A DNA stretch of 8,978 nucleotides from contig USLP01000038.1 of the NCBI GenBank assembly GCA_900555525.1, positions 1-8,978 of the forward strand, read 5' to 3'. This DNA comes from an uncultured Eubacteriales bacterium (GTDB lineage: Bacteria; Bacillota; Clostridia; UMGS1840). The position numbers were made by a program, and so were the translations under genes. Numbering within the stretch: the stretch's first letter is position 1; each line of letters starts with the position of its first letter. Below the pieces are notes generated by a model. That model was not told the DNA's origin and did not search any database. It was given only the letters and a program-made list of their open reading frames with translations. Shown here piece by piece: positions 1 through 7,141 of this stretch.

Positions 1-1747
1 ATTCAGGCAACAAAAACTTTTTCTGATACATTGTATATTGATTTATAAAATCCTCATTTGTCGCTTTTTTCAGTTTATTTAAATATTCATGCGTATCGAA
101 TGTAGAATTATTTATTTCGATAACGCTGACTGCGATATTTGAGCAATGATCCGAAATTCTTTCGTAGTTTGAAAGTATATCGGAAAGCACAAATCCAAGC
201 TCGATTGTACATTCTCCCGAACGAAGCCGCTTAATATGACGTGTTTTTATTTCTGAAATAAGGTTATCAATAACCTGTTCGAGCGGTTCAACCGTTGACG
301 CTTTTTTAGCGTTGTTATCAACAAAAGATTCAATCGTGATATTAACGATTTCTCCGAGTGCGTCCTCGGCAATTTTAAGCTCTTCCGTTGCGTCGGGCGA
401 AAACTCAAGCATTTTTGAATGCATTTCGCTCGCCGCTTTCATAACGTTTACGGCATGGTCGCCCAGCCGCTCAAAATCTCCGATTGTATGAAGGAGCATG
501 GAAATTTCCTTGCTGTCCGCATCGGACAACTCTTTTCCCGAAAGCTTTAAAAGATATGAACCAAGCTTATCTTCATACATATCAAGCTGTTTCTCGTTTA
601 CTTTTATTTCTTCGCATTTTTTATCGCTGAAATTTTTTATAATATTCATTGAATCGAATACTGCGCCCTGCGCAAGCTGTGCCATCTTTACAGTCATGTT
701 TCTGCATTCGGAAACAGCAAAAGAAGGCGACAAAAGCAGACGGTCATCAATAAAAGAATACTGCTGTTCACGGCTATCGCGGATTGTAATACGTGCAAGC
801 TTTTCAAGCTGTTTTGTAAACGGCAATAAGATGAGCGTTGTTACGATGTTGAAAATACTGTGGCAAAATGCAATTTGTAAAGGCGATATTGCCGCATCGA
901 CAAAGTCAAAACGTAAAAAGTAATTAAGCGTATAAAATACAACAAGACAAATTACCGTACCGATAATATTGAAATAAACATGAACAGCGGCAACACGTTT
1001 TGCGTTTTTGTTGACGCCTATGCTTGAAATAAGTGCTGTTACGCACGTTCCGATATTCTGCCCCATAATAATAGGTATTGCAACGGCATACGTAATTTCG
1101 CCCGTTAAAGAAAGAGCCTGCAAAATTCCGACGGAAGCCGCAGATGATTGAATTATACCCGTAAAAACCGCACCGACAAGCACGCTCAAAATAGGATTTT
1201 TGAAATGTACGAGTATGCTTGAAAACTCGGGCATATCTCCAAGCGGACTAACAGAATCGCTCATCAGTTCCATGCCGTACATAAGTATTGCAAAGCCGAC
1301 AAGAATTTCTCCGACGTCCTTCTTTTTTGTGCTTTTCGCAAGCATTATCATGGCAATGCCGATAAATGCCAATATCGGCGAAAACGATGACGGATTAAGT
1401 AAGTTTATAAAGAAATTATCGCTCTTTATACCCGCCATACTGAGTAGCCACGCTGTTAAAGTTGTACCAATATTCGAGCCCATTATAACGCCGATTGTCT
1501 GACCGAGCGTCATTATTCCCGAATTAACAAGCCCAACAAGCATAACCGTAAGAGCTGAGGATGACTGTATGGCAATCGTTATACCCGCACCCAAAATCAA
1601 GCTTTTAAGCGGATTTGACGTCATTTTTTTAAGCGTACGTTCCAATTTTCCGCCAGACATTTTTTCAAGTCCGCCCGACATGGTATTCATTCCGAACAGA
1701 AAAAACGCCACGCCGCCGAGTAAAGTAAATACATTAAAAATTGTCAT
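1..1747 (-). CDS. Na+/phosphate cotransporter with PhoU-like C-terminal domain (NptA/YjbB type), 3' end cut by window edge
   Basis: Membrane protein expected to import inorganic phosphate with sodium; I translated this frame by hand and it is open for 582 codons to the left edge. The N-terminal half carries the two inverted Na/Pi-cotransporter repeats, each with its signature: QSSSA at about residues 61-65 followed by GSNIGTT at 90-96, then QSSAA at 200-204 followed by GQNIGTC at 229-235. Hydrophobic stretches surround both. From about residue 345 to the edge the protein is charged and helical with PhoU-like character, including the phrases IGDFERLGDHA and NYERISDHC. Family members are usually about 540-600 residues, so little should be missing. 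The ATG at 1747 is preceded by GGAG nine bases upstream. The gene lies behind the PhoBR-like pair and a Pho-box promoter, which supports a phosphate-starvation role. A signalling rather than transport role of the PhoU-like half cannot be excluded. Confidence 0.93.
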   Translation of the reverse strand, partial: MTIFNVFTLLGGVAFFLFGMNTMSGGLEKMSGGKLERTLKKMTSNPLKSLILGAGITIAIQSSSALTVMLVGLVNSGIMTLGQTIGVIMGSNIGTTLTAWLLSMAGIKSDNFFINLLNPSSFSPILAFIGIAMIMLAKSTKKKDVGEILVGFAILMYGMELMSDSVSPLGDMPEFSSILVHFKNPILSVLVGAVFTGIIQSSAASVGILQALSLTGEITYAVAIPIIMGQNIGTCVTALISSIGVNKNAKRVAAVHVYFNIIGTVICLVVFYTLNYFLRFDFVDAAISPLQIAFCHSIFNIVTTLILLPFTKQLEKLARITIRDSREQQYSFIDDRLLLSPSFAVSECRNMTVKMAQLAQGAVFDSMNIIKNFSDKKCEEIKVNEKQLDMYEDKLGSYLLKLSGKELSDADSKEISMLLHTIGDFERLGDHAVNVMKAASEMHSKMLEFSPDATEELKIAEDALGEIVNITIESFVDNNAKKASTVEPLEQVIDNLISEIKTRHIKRLRSGECTIELGFVLSDILSNYERISDHCSNIAVSVIEINNSTFDTHEYLNKLKKATNEDFINQYTMYQKKFLLPE

Positions 1748-1793
1748 GATAATTTTCTCCCAAAATATACAAATATTTTACATTTAGAATTTT

Positions 1794-1799
1794 ACTATA
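1794..1799 (-). promoter_or_regulatory. Probable -10 element of the Na+/Pi cotransporter promoter
   Basis: TATAGT on the minus strand lies 4 bp downstream of the last TTTACA repeat. That places the repeats at roughly -17 and further upstream, as in PhoP-activated promoters that lack a good -35. Transcription would begin near 1787, giving a leader of about 40 bases. The region is AT-rich, so other -10-like hexamers exist and this choice rests mainly on its spacing from the Pho boxes. Confidence 0.5.
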
Positions 1800-1803
1800 C
1801 CAT

Positions 1804-1844
1804 TGTAAATTTTATATCTTCTCTATGTAAAATCTATGTAAAAT
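1804..1844 (-). promoter_or_regulatory. Pho-box array (PhoP/PhoB operator) upstream of the Na+/Pi cotransporter
   Basis: Read on the minus strand, the hexamer TTTACA occurs exactly at 1842-1837, 1831-1826 and 1809-1804. The first two are 11 bp apart and the third is 22 bp further on, so all sit on one 11-bp phase; the skipped position (1820-1815) holds a degenerate copy. The first two lie in a perfect 11-bp tandem repeat (plus strand 1823-1833 and 1834-1844). Known PhoP operators of Bacillus and relatives are TT(A/C/T)ACA repeats with about 5-bp spacers upstream of the -10, which this matches. The array is next to a PhoB/PhoR-like pair and in front of a phosphate transporter, so activation under phosphate limitation is the natural inference. 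Confidence 0.75.
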
Positions 1845-1847
1845 TTT

Positions 1848-3116
1848 TTAAAATTTTACGGTTATACTCGTTCCCTCGCCGGGTTTGCTCTTAATAAAAA
1901 TCTCGCCTTCATGAAGCTCGGCAATGTGTTTTACGATTGAAAGTCCCAAGCCTGTTCCGCCCGTTTGCTTTGAACGGCTTTTGTCAACACGGTAAAACCG
2001 CTCAAATATTCGTGAATGATATTTCGGGTCAATTCCGATACCCGTATCCGTTACCGAAACATAGTTATCCTTTGTAACAACGCTGATGCTACCGTTCGGT
2101 TTGTTATACCTTATCGCATTGTCGCAAAGGTTATAAATAAGCTCGTACATAAGGTTTTTGTTGGCATTTATTATTGTTTTTTCACCGTTTAAAGAAAGAG
2201 TAACGCTGTTCTTCTTTGCAACAACCTCGAGTGATTCTATTGCCAATTTTGCAATTTCGTGCAGATCGGCAGGCTCTTTTAGAATATTCGCATTTTCCTC
2301 TTCCAGCTCGGAAAGCTTTAAAATATCTCCGACAAGATACAGCATACGCTGTGATTCCTTATTTATTACAGAGGCGAATTTTATAACGTCCTCCCCCTCC
2401 GCTATGCCCGATTCGATAAGCTGTGCGTAGCCGAGAATTGACGTAAGCGGAGTTTTAAGTTCATGCGATACATTTGCCGTAAACTGCCGTTTCATTTTTT
2501 CAGCTTTTGATTTCACCTTTAAAATAGGTATAAGCTCGCGGTAAATTTTAGGGTCGTCCGTCATTTTAGACGCGTCGAAGCTGTCGCTTGAAATATAGTA
2601 AATCGGCTTCATGAAGCGGTCGGTCAAAAATATTGACGACAATGCCGAAAGCGCCAAAACTCCGAAAAACACCGCCGCAAGATACGGAAGCGCATGAGAG
2701 GCAGTAGTATAAACCGTACTCATTTCGGTATATATGCAGATATATTTTTCATTTTCACCAAATAAATAGTAGTATATATCGCTTTTTACGGACTTTGTTT
2801 TAATTTTGCCGTGGGAATTGCCGTTCTCTTTAAGCTTTTCCAAATCGAAGGGCGACAAAACATATGAAGAATTAATACTGTCATATCTATCACCCGTGAT
2901 AAATTTTCCGTCCGAATCAAAAATTGCAAGGTATATATTTTTCGGCAATACGGCTTTATTATAATCTGTCTGTGAAACAGCTTCGGCACAGCTTTCAAGA
3001 TTTGAATAGGTCTGACTTTCCAAATTACTGTGAAAAATAAATGTGCAAAAGAGCATTACAATAAGAGAAAATATAAGCCCTGTATAAAATAAATATGTTG
3101 TTACTTTGCTTTCCAT
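1848..3116 (-). CDS. phoR: Membrane sensor histidine kinase, PhoR-like
   Basis: Sensor kinase that should phosphorylate the response regulator encoded just upstream. From the chosen start (422 aa) it has a TM helix at about residues 8-29, an extracytoplasmic segment of about 110 residues, and a second TM helix at about 143-164. After a short linker comes the HisKA H-box FTANVSHELKTPLTS with the phospho-accepting His near 218. The ATPase domain shows the N-box (Asn near 333), the G1 box DTGIGID near 357 and the G2 box GGTGLGL near 386. The ATG at 3116 is preferred over an in-frame ATG at 3143: it has GGGTGA just upstream and begins one base after the regulator's stop, whereas 3143 lies inside the regulator without a ribosome site. 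No PAS domain is evident between TM2 and HisKA, unlike classical PhoR. The name rests on the partner gene, the Pho boxes and the phosphate transporter downstream. Confidence 0.88.
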   Translation of the reverse strand: MESKVTTYLFYTGLIFSLIVMLFCTFIFHSNLESQTYSNLESCAEAVSQTDYNKAVLPKNIYLAIFDSDGKFITGDRYDSINSSYVLSPFDLEKLKENGNSHGKIKTKSVKSDIYYYLFGENEKYICIYTEMSTVYTTASHALPYLAAVFFGVLALSALSSIFLTDRFMKPIYYISSDSFDASKMTDDPKIYRELIPILKVKSKAEKMKRQFTANVSHELKTPLTSILGYAQLIESGIAEGEDVIKFASVINKESQRMLYLVGDILKLSELEEENANILKEPADLHEIAKLAIESLEVVAKKNSVTLSLNGEKTIINANKNLMYELIYNLCDNAIRYNKPNGSISVVTKDNYVSVTDTGIGIDPKYHSRIFERFYRVDKSRSKQTGGTGLGLSIVKHIAELHEGEIFIKSKPGEGTSITVKF

Positions 3117-3117
3117 G

Positions 3118-3789
3118 CTATTCACCCAGCTTATATCCGACATTGCGGACAGTTTTTATATGGTCTCCGCACTCGCCAAGCTTTTTGCGAAGCGTTTTTA
3201 CGTGCATATCGACAGTACGGCTTTCACCCTCAAAGTCAAAGCCCCATACGTGCTGTGTTATTTTGTCTCTTGAAAGAACGATATTTTTATTTATAATGAA
3301 GTATTTCAAAAGTTCAAACTCCTTATATGTAAGCTCGATGTTTTTTGAATTTACCGCAACCTCATGCGTTTCGTCATTCAATACTATTTCCTTATAAGAA
3401 AGTACATTAGACCGATTTTTCGGCGCCGCACGTCTTAAAAGTGCTTTTGCACGCGATATAAATTCAAGTATGCCAAACGGCTTTGAAATATAATCGTCGG
3501 CGCCTGCGTCCAGTCCCTTAACCTTATCAATTTCCGTTCCCTTTGCAGTAACCATCATAACGGGTATATTTTTCGTTTTCAGGTCGGTTCGCAGACGTTT
3601 GAGTATTGATATGCCGTCCTCTCCGGGAAGCATTATATCAAGTATAATCATATCGGGTAGTTCATTTAAAAGCGCACGTGTCAAATCCGCTCCGCAAGTA
3701 AAAGTCGCCGTCTCGAATCCGCTGTTTGAGAGCGCATAGCTTTCCATCTGCAATATATTTTCATCATCTTCAACTATAAATATCTTCAT
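3118..3789 (-). CDS. phoB: OmpR/PhoB-family response regulator, PhoB/PhoP-like
   Basis: DNA-binding response regulator of 223 residues, the usual PhoB length. The N-terminal receiver domain has acidic residues Asp8 and Asp9, the phosphorylation site Asp51 in ILDIMLPGEDG, Thr81 in MVTAKG and Lys103 in SKPF. The C-terminal winged helix runs from about 130 to 223 and includes LTYKEFELLKYF, a recognition-helix region SRTVDMHVKTLRKKLGE, and the terminal hairpin ending RNVGYKLGE. Start at ATG 3789 is set by GGAGGA seven bases upstream; a TTG at 3804 in the same frame overlaps that ribosome site and is unlikely. The sensor kinase follows after one base, so the two are cotranscribed and probably translationally coupled. 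The expected target is the Pho-box array at 1804-1844. Receiver and output domains are certain; phosphate as the signal is inferred from context. Confidence 0.93.
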   Translation of the reverse strand: MKIFIVEDDENILQMESYALSNSGFETATFTCGADLTRALLNELPDMIILDIMLPGEDGISILKRLRTDLKTKNIPVMMVTAKGTEIDKVKGLDAGADDYISKPFGILEFISRAKALLRRAAPKNRSNVLSYKEIVLNDETHEVAVNSKNIELTYKEFELLKYFIINKNIVLSRDKITQHVWGFDFEGESRTVDMHVKTLRKKLGECGDHIKTVRNVGYKLGE

Positions 3790-3796
3790 GGCACAT

Positions 3797-3802
3797 TCCT
3801 CC
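3797..3802 (-). promoter_or_regulatory. Shine-Dalgarno site that fixes the phoB-like start at 3789
   Basis: The minus strand reads GGAGGA here, seven bases before ATG 3789. Its near-perfect match to the 16S tail decides the start in favour of 3789 over the upstream in-frame TTG at 3804, whose coding sequence would run through this site. Confidence 0.85.
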
Positions 3803-3820
3803 AAAGCTTTTTATAAATTT

Positions 3821-3849
3821 ATTGTACACCAAAATTTCCCGTTTGTCAA
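3821..3849 (-). promoter_or_regulatory. Consensus sigma-A/sigma-70 promoter of the phoB-phoR-like operon
   Basis: On the minus strand a perfect -35 TTGACA (3849-3844) and a -10 TACAAT (3826-3821) are separated by exactly 17 bp. Transcription should start near 3814, giving a leader of about 25 bases that contains the GGAGGA ribosome site. The -35 lies directly behind the U-tract of the preceding terminator. I see no Pho-box repeats here, so this looks like a constitutive promoter supplying the two-component system. Confidence 0.85.
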
Positions 3850-3889
3850 CAAAAAATTAAGACTGCCCTCGAATTTTCCGAGGGCAGCC
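3850..3889 (-). terminator. Intrinsic terminator closing the polysaccharide operon
   Basis: A perfect 9-bp GC-rich stem (plus strand 3863-3871 pairs with 3879-3887, ctgccctcg/cgagggcag) encloses a 7-base loop. On the minus strand it is followed by TTAATTTTTTG. It begins about 10 bases after the stop codon of the glycosyltransferase at 3898, so it ends that transcript just before the phoB-like promoter. On the plus strand the hairpin is followed by only TTTT, so it would be much weaker in that direction, where no gene needs it. Confidence 0.88.
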
Positions 3890-3897
3890 TTTTGAAA

Positions 3898-5118
3898 TTA
3901 TTCTTGATTTATTAATTTTTTGTAGAGAGAAAGTGTATCTTCAATAAGCATATTTTTTTCAAAATTATTTTTCACATGCTTGATACACTCCTCGCTGTAA
4001 TGCGCTTTTGTGTTATTTTTTATCTCTGAAATTTTTTCCTTAATGGTATTTATATCTCCTGGTTTAACACTGTAACCGCAGTTTTCGGGAACGAGCTCGG
4101 CACAAGCGGTAGAATCATAAACAACAGCAGGTGTTCCGCAAGCCATAGCCTCAGCGATAACTTTTCCGAACGTATCCTCATAGGATAGGTGAACGTAAGC
4201 GTCTGCATAAGAATAAACCTTCGCCAATTCGTCTGTACCGTTTATATAACCTATAGTAACAACATTTTTAGGTAAATTTACATTATCCTGGACAGTACCT
4301 GCCAAAATTATTTGAATGTCATCGCCGAGCACTTCGGAAAGCTTAAGCATATCTTTAAATTTTGCTGAATTTTCGTGCCAGCCTGCCCCAATAAGCAAAA
4401 CATGGAACTTTGTCGGGTCAAGCCCATACTGTGCGGATATGTCGTCTTTTCGGGGATAAAATGTATCCAAATCAATCCAGTTATATATGCGTTTTATAAT
4501 TTTTGCATTTTTTAAAAAAGATTTTTTCGCCTCGTTTGTTATCCAATCGGAAACACCGATAACAGCAAGACGAGGGATAGCTTCAAAACGCTCTTTTTTA
4601 TCATGCCACATCTTTTTTGTGCAATCAAAAAACCAGCTCGGTATATCCTTTTTCAGCCTTGGACAATCATGACATTCCGTCTGCCATTTATAACAGCCGT
4701 CAACTGTATAGTGCGTACATTTTCCTGTGAAAAACCAGCAGTCATGAAGCGTTATAACAGTAGGTATATCATTTTTAGCCAAATATTGGAGAAGCATATT
4801 AAGATGAACATAATTTCCGTGAAGATTATGTAAATGAACAATATCAGGCTTTATCTTTTTCAGCTGTGATATCAGCTTTTTTGTATGAAAATGCGAAAAA
4901 TAAGCCGCCTTACCCATAAGCCGCGCCATCAAGCCGTGAAACTTTACGCAGTTAGGCGTATTCATGATAAAAGCGCCGCTTTTATCGCTCGGCTTTCCGT
5001 TTCCGAAAAACAGCACGCATTCATCATCTTTTGAATTATTGATATAATCCATAATTTCCAAACAAATCCGCCCCGTGCTTCCGCTTCCGCATACCGCATT
5101 AATCTGCACTATTTTCAT
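3898..5118 (-). CDS. GT4-family (GT-B fold) glycosyltransferase for surface polysaccharide
   Basis: Retaining glycosyltransferase of 406 residues, expected at the cytoplasmic face of the membrane adding a sugar to a lipid-linked polysaccharide intermediate. The N-terminal acceptor domain begins MKIVQINAVCGSGSTGRI, with the glycine-rich loop common in this group, and has PDIVHLHNLHGNYV at about 91-104. A conserved cysteine-rich stretch follows (Cys127, 134, 142, 149, 152), seen in several capsule and O-antigen GT4 enzymes. The C-terminal donor domain starts near 238 (HVLLIGAGW) and carries the nucleotide-sugar motif EDTFGKVIAEAMACGTP at 314-330. The ATG at 5118 has GAGGG six bases upstream and overlaps the previous gene by 20 bp, indicating coupled translation. 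It is the last gene before the terminator. Donor and acceptor sugars cannot be read from the sequence. Confidence 0.9.
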   Translation of the reverse strand: MKIVQINAVCGSGSTGRICLEIMDYINNSKDDECVLFFGNGKPSDKSGAFIMNTPNCVKFHGLMARLMGKAAYFSHFHTKKLISQLKKIKPDIVHLHNLHGNYVHLNMLLQYLAKNDIPTVITLHDCWFFTGKCTHYTVDGCYKWQTECHDCPRLKKDIPSWFFDCTKKMWHDKKERFEAIPRLAVIGVSDWITNEAKKSFLKNAKIIKRIYNWIDLDTFYPRKDDISAQYGLDPTKFHVLLIGAGWHENSAKFKDMLKLSEVLGDDIQIILAGTVQDNVNLPKNVVTIGYINGTDELAKVYSYADAYVHLSYEDTFGKVIAEAMACGTPAVVYDSTACAELVPENCGYSVKPGDINTIKEKISEIKNNTKAHYSEECIKHVKNNFEKNMLIEDTLSLYKKLINQE

Positions 5119-6382
5119 GTATTACCCTCTCAAAATCTTCATATAACATTTTTTGAATTTTATCAATTTGATGATTGCGCTTTCCGCAATCCCAGGCTTT
5201 ATCACCATATTCTCTGATTATATCAGGATTTTCTACAAGCATTTTCAATTTTTCATAAATTTCTTTTTCATTTGTCGCAACTACGGCGGCATCATTTTTC
5301 ATAAGATAATCAATAGAAGCAACATCTTTAGGGCCAACTGCAAAAATACATTTTCCCTGATAGAAATAATCAACAAGCTTTGTCGAAAAAGATTGCCGTA
5401 CTGCAAGCCGATTTTTCAAATCAAACGATTCAACATGAACCAAAACATCTGCGTCTTTTTGTAGTTTTACAACTTCTTCATTTGTTACACCACCATTTAA
5501 TTTAATTCGGGGGCAAGATAGGCTTTTTTTTATTTTATTTGTAATAGGTGTTAAGGTATAAATGTTTAAAAATATATTTTCAGATATTAATTTCAAGACC
5601 TCTCCAATTATCTTTAATGATTTATATCTGCCAGAACTTATATTTCCAGTGTATAACATAGATATATTTATTCTTTCTATTTTACATTCACTATGTTTTT
5701 TATTAAATTTATATCCTTTGTATAATATATCAAATTTGCGCTCAAATATCTTTTCATATTCATTTTTTTGTATATCAGATATTGCATAATTAATATCCGA
5801 TATTTTAATACTGTGCCTTATCCACCTTCTTAAGTTAAATCTATATAACCAGAACAGAGGTGATAATGAAAATTTTTTTAATGTATAATTATCATCTGCG
5901 TGAAATAGAATTACTTTAGCATTTGTATATGATTTTATAAAACTTAATGTTTTATTTGGATACCAGCAACCAAAAACAGGCATAAAAATTATATCAGGCT
6001 TCACTTCATCCAAATATTTTTTCAACTTAACATTTTTCCATGGTGATATACTCCATAAAAATTCACGTAAATACCACAAAAACATACAATTAAATTTTTT
6101 TGCGTTATTATACATTACGTTTTCCAAAGAATTATCAGACAATTTTTTGCACACTAATGTATCTATCTCAATTCCAATAGGTTTATTTTTTAACCAAAAA
6201 TTTATAAATTGTTTTTCTGATATACAAAAATTCTTTTGTATAATGTTATTGTCTGGCAAATCTGAACGCATAGATAGTCCAAATATATTTTCATTTTTTA
6301 AATATGAAAATATATTTGTCATAGTATTTCCCGTATTATTATCATTTCTCCACGCACTTCTGGTAACAACCAAAATATTCAT
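5099..6382 (-). CDS. Divergent, AT-rich GT-B glycosyltransferase
   Basis: Putative glycosyltransferase of 427 residues in the polysaccharide operon. The N-terminus MNILVVTRSAWRNDNNTGNT is a typical GT-B opening with a glycine-containing loop. KPDIIFMPVFGCW lies at about 128-140 and a HADDNY segment at 161-166. The donor-binding half begins near 244 (YTGNISSGRYKSL) and includes DADVLVHVESF at 310-320 and SFSTKLVDYFYQGK at 331-344, which resembles the sugar-nucleotide pocket of GT4-like enzymes. The classic EX7E motif is not clear, so the family is less certain than for its neighbour. Base composition is strikingly low: the 60 bases at 5701-5760 contain only 11 G or C. The ATG at 6382 has AGGA nine bases upstream, 18 bp after the epimerase stop. 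Such AT-rich, divergent transferases are common in exchangeable capsule loci. Substrate unknown. Confidence 0.8.
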   Translation of the reverse strand: MNILVVTRSAWRNDNNTGNTMTNIFSYLKNENIFGLSMRSDLPDNNIIQKNFCISEKQFINFWLKNKPIGIEIDTLVCKKLSDNSLENVMYNNAKKFNCMFLWYLREFLWSISPWKNVKLKKYLDEVKPDIIFMPVFGCWYPNKTLSFIKSYTNAKVILFHADDNYTLKKFSLSPLFWLYRFNLRRWIRHSIKISDINYAISDIQKNEYEKIFERKFDILYKGYKFNKKHSECKIERINISMLYTGNISSGRYKSLKIIGEVLKLISENIFLNIYTLTPITNKIKKSLSCPRIKLNGGVTNEEVVKLQKDADVLVHVESFDLKNRLAVRQSFSTKLVDYFYQGKCIFAVGPKDVASIDYLMKNDAAVVATNEKEIYEKLKMLVENPDIIREYGDKAWDCGKRNHQIDKIQKMLYEDFERVIHENSAD

Positions 6383-6400
6383 ACAAACTGTTCCTATCTT

Positions 6401-7141
6401 TTATAAATTCTCCTTATACCAATCTATTGCCAAAACTATTCCGTCTGCAAAACTGTAATCGGGGTCATAACCAAGCATTTTTCTTGCTTTTGAAATATCA
6501 GCATTACTATGCTTTATATCGCCTGCACGGTCAGGTCCGTAAATAGGGTTAATATTTTTTTTCAAAAGTTTACATATTTTATTGTATATATCTATAAGAT
6601 ATTCTTGTCCACCGTAAGCAACATTAAATGCTTCACCTGCCGTTTCAGAACCGGAAAGCAATCCTTTTAAATTTGCTTCTATAACATTTTCTATATATGT
6701 AAAATCTCTTGATTGCTTTCCATCTCCATTAATCGTCGGAGTTTCATCATTAAGTAATTGTTTTACAAATTTTGGAATTACCGCAGCATAAAAACCATGC
6801 GGATCCTGTCTGCGTCCGAAAACATTAAAATATCTAAAACCTACAGTTTCCAAACCGTAAAGTTTTGAATAAAGTCTACCATATTCTTCATCAGTCTTTT
6901 TTGTTAAAGCATAGGGAGATAAAACTTTACCAACTCTATCCTCTTTTTTGGGAAGATTTGGTTCATCTCCATAAACTGATGAGCTTGAAGCGTAAACAAA
7001 TTTTTTTATGTGGTTTTGCCGTGCGGCTTCCATCATATTTATAGTTCCCTTTATGTTAATTTCTTCATAAAGAAGCGGCATTTCAATGCTTCGGGGAACA
7101 CTTCCCCATGCAGCTTGATGCGATACATAATCTATTCCCTT
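6401..7141 (-). CDS. UDP-N-acetylhexosamine 4-epimerase-like SDR enzyme (WbpP/TviC type), N-terminus lost at the junction
   Basis: Extended short-chain dehydrogenase that epimerises C4 of UDP-GlcNAc or its uronic acid, supplying a nucleotide sugar for surface polysaccharide. The homologous frame does not begin at ATG 7081. It continues upstream through GIDYVSHQAAWGSVPRSIE, which matches the conserved GVDYVxHQAAxGSVPRSI stretch of the WbpP family, as far as Lys at 7139-7141, where a TAG at 7142-7144 created by the joined DNA closes the frame. After that come SSSSVYGDEP, the catalytic YALTK (YxxxK), RYFNVFGRRQDPHG and NGDGKQSRDFTYIENV, with a complete C-terminus. The Rossmann GxxGxxG NAD-binding region, roughly 80-95 residues, is absent, so a product starting at 7081 would be inactive. 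In the source genome the gene is presumably intact. The glycosyltransferase follows after 18 bp. GlcNAc versus Glc specificity is inferred from motif similarity. Confidence 0.88.
   Translation of the reverse strand, partial: KGIDYVSHQAAWGSVPRSIEMPLLYEEINIKGTINMMEAARQNHIKKFVYASSSSVYGDEPNLPKKEDRVGKVLSPYALTKKTDEEYGRLYSKLYGLETVGFRYFNVFGRRQDPHGFYAAVIPKFVKQLLNDETPTINGDGKQSRDFTYIENVIEANLKGLLSGSETAGEAFNVAYGGQEYLIDIYNKICKLLKKNINPIYGPDRAGDIKHSNADISKARKMLGYDPDYSFADGIVLAIDWYKENL

Noticed and set aside
498..923. Plus-strand 141-residue open frame, with others at 1200-1502 and 1569-1787
   Set aside because: They lie entirely opposite the Na+/Pi cotransporter, whose minus-strand translation carries clear family motifs. 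Their peptides are Ser/Phe-rich and without recognisable domains.
2786..2998. Minus-strand 70-residue frame inside the PhoR-like gene
   Set aside because: It is an alternative reading of the extracytoplasmic-domain coding region, without a ribosome site or family motif.
5153..6458. Several plus-strand open frames opposite the AT-rich glycosyltransferase
   Set aside because: They arise from the extreme AT content; peptides are Phe/Ile/Asn-rich, lack good ribosome sites and sit opposite a coherent GT-B protein.
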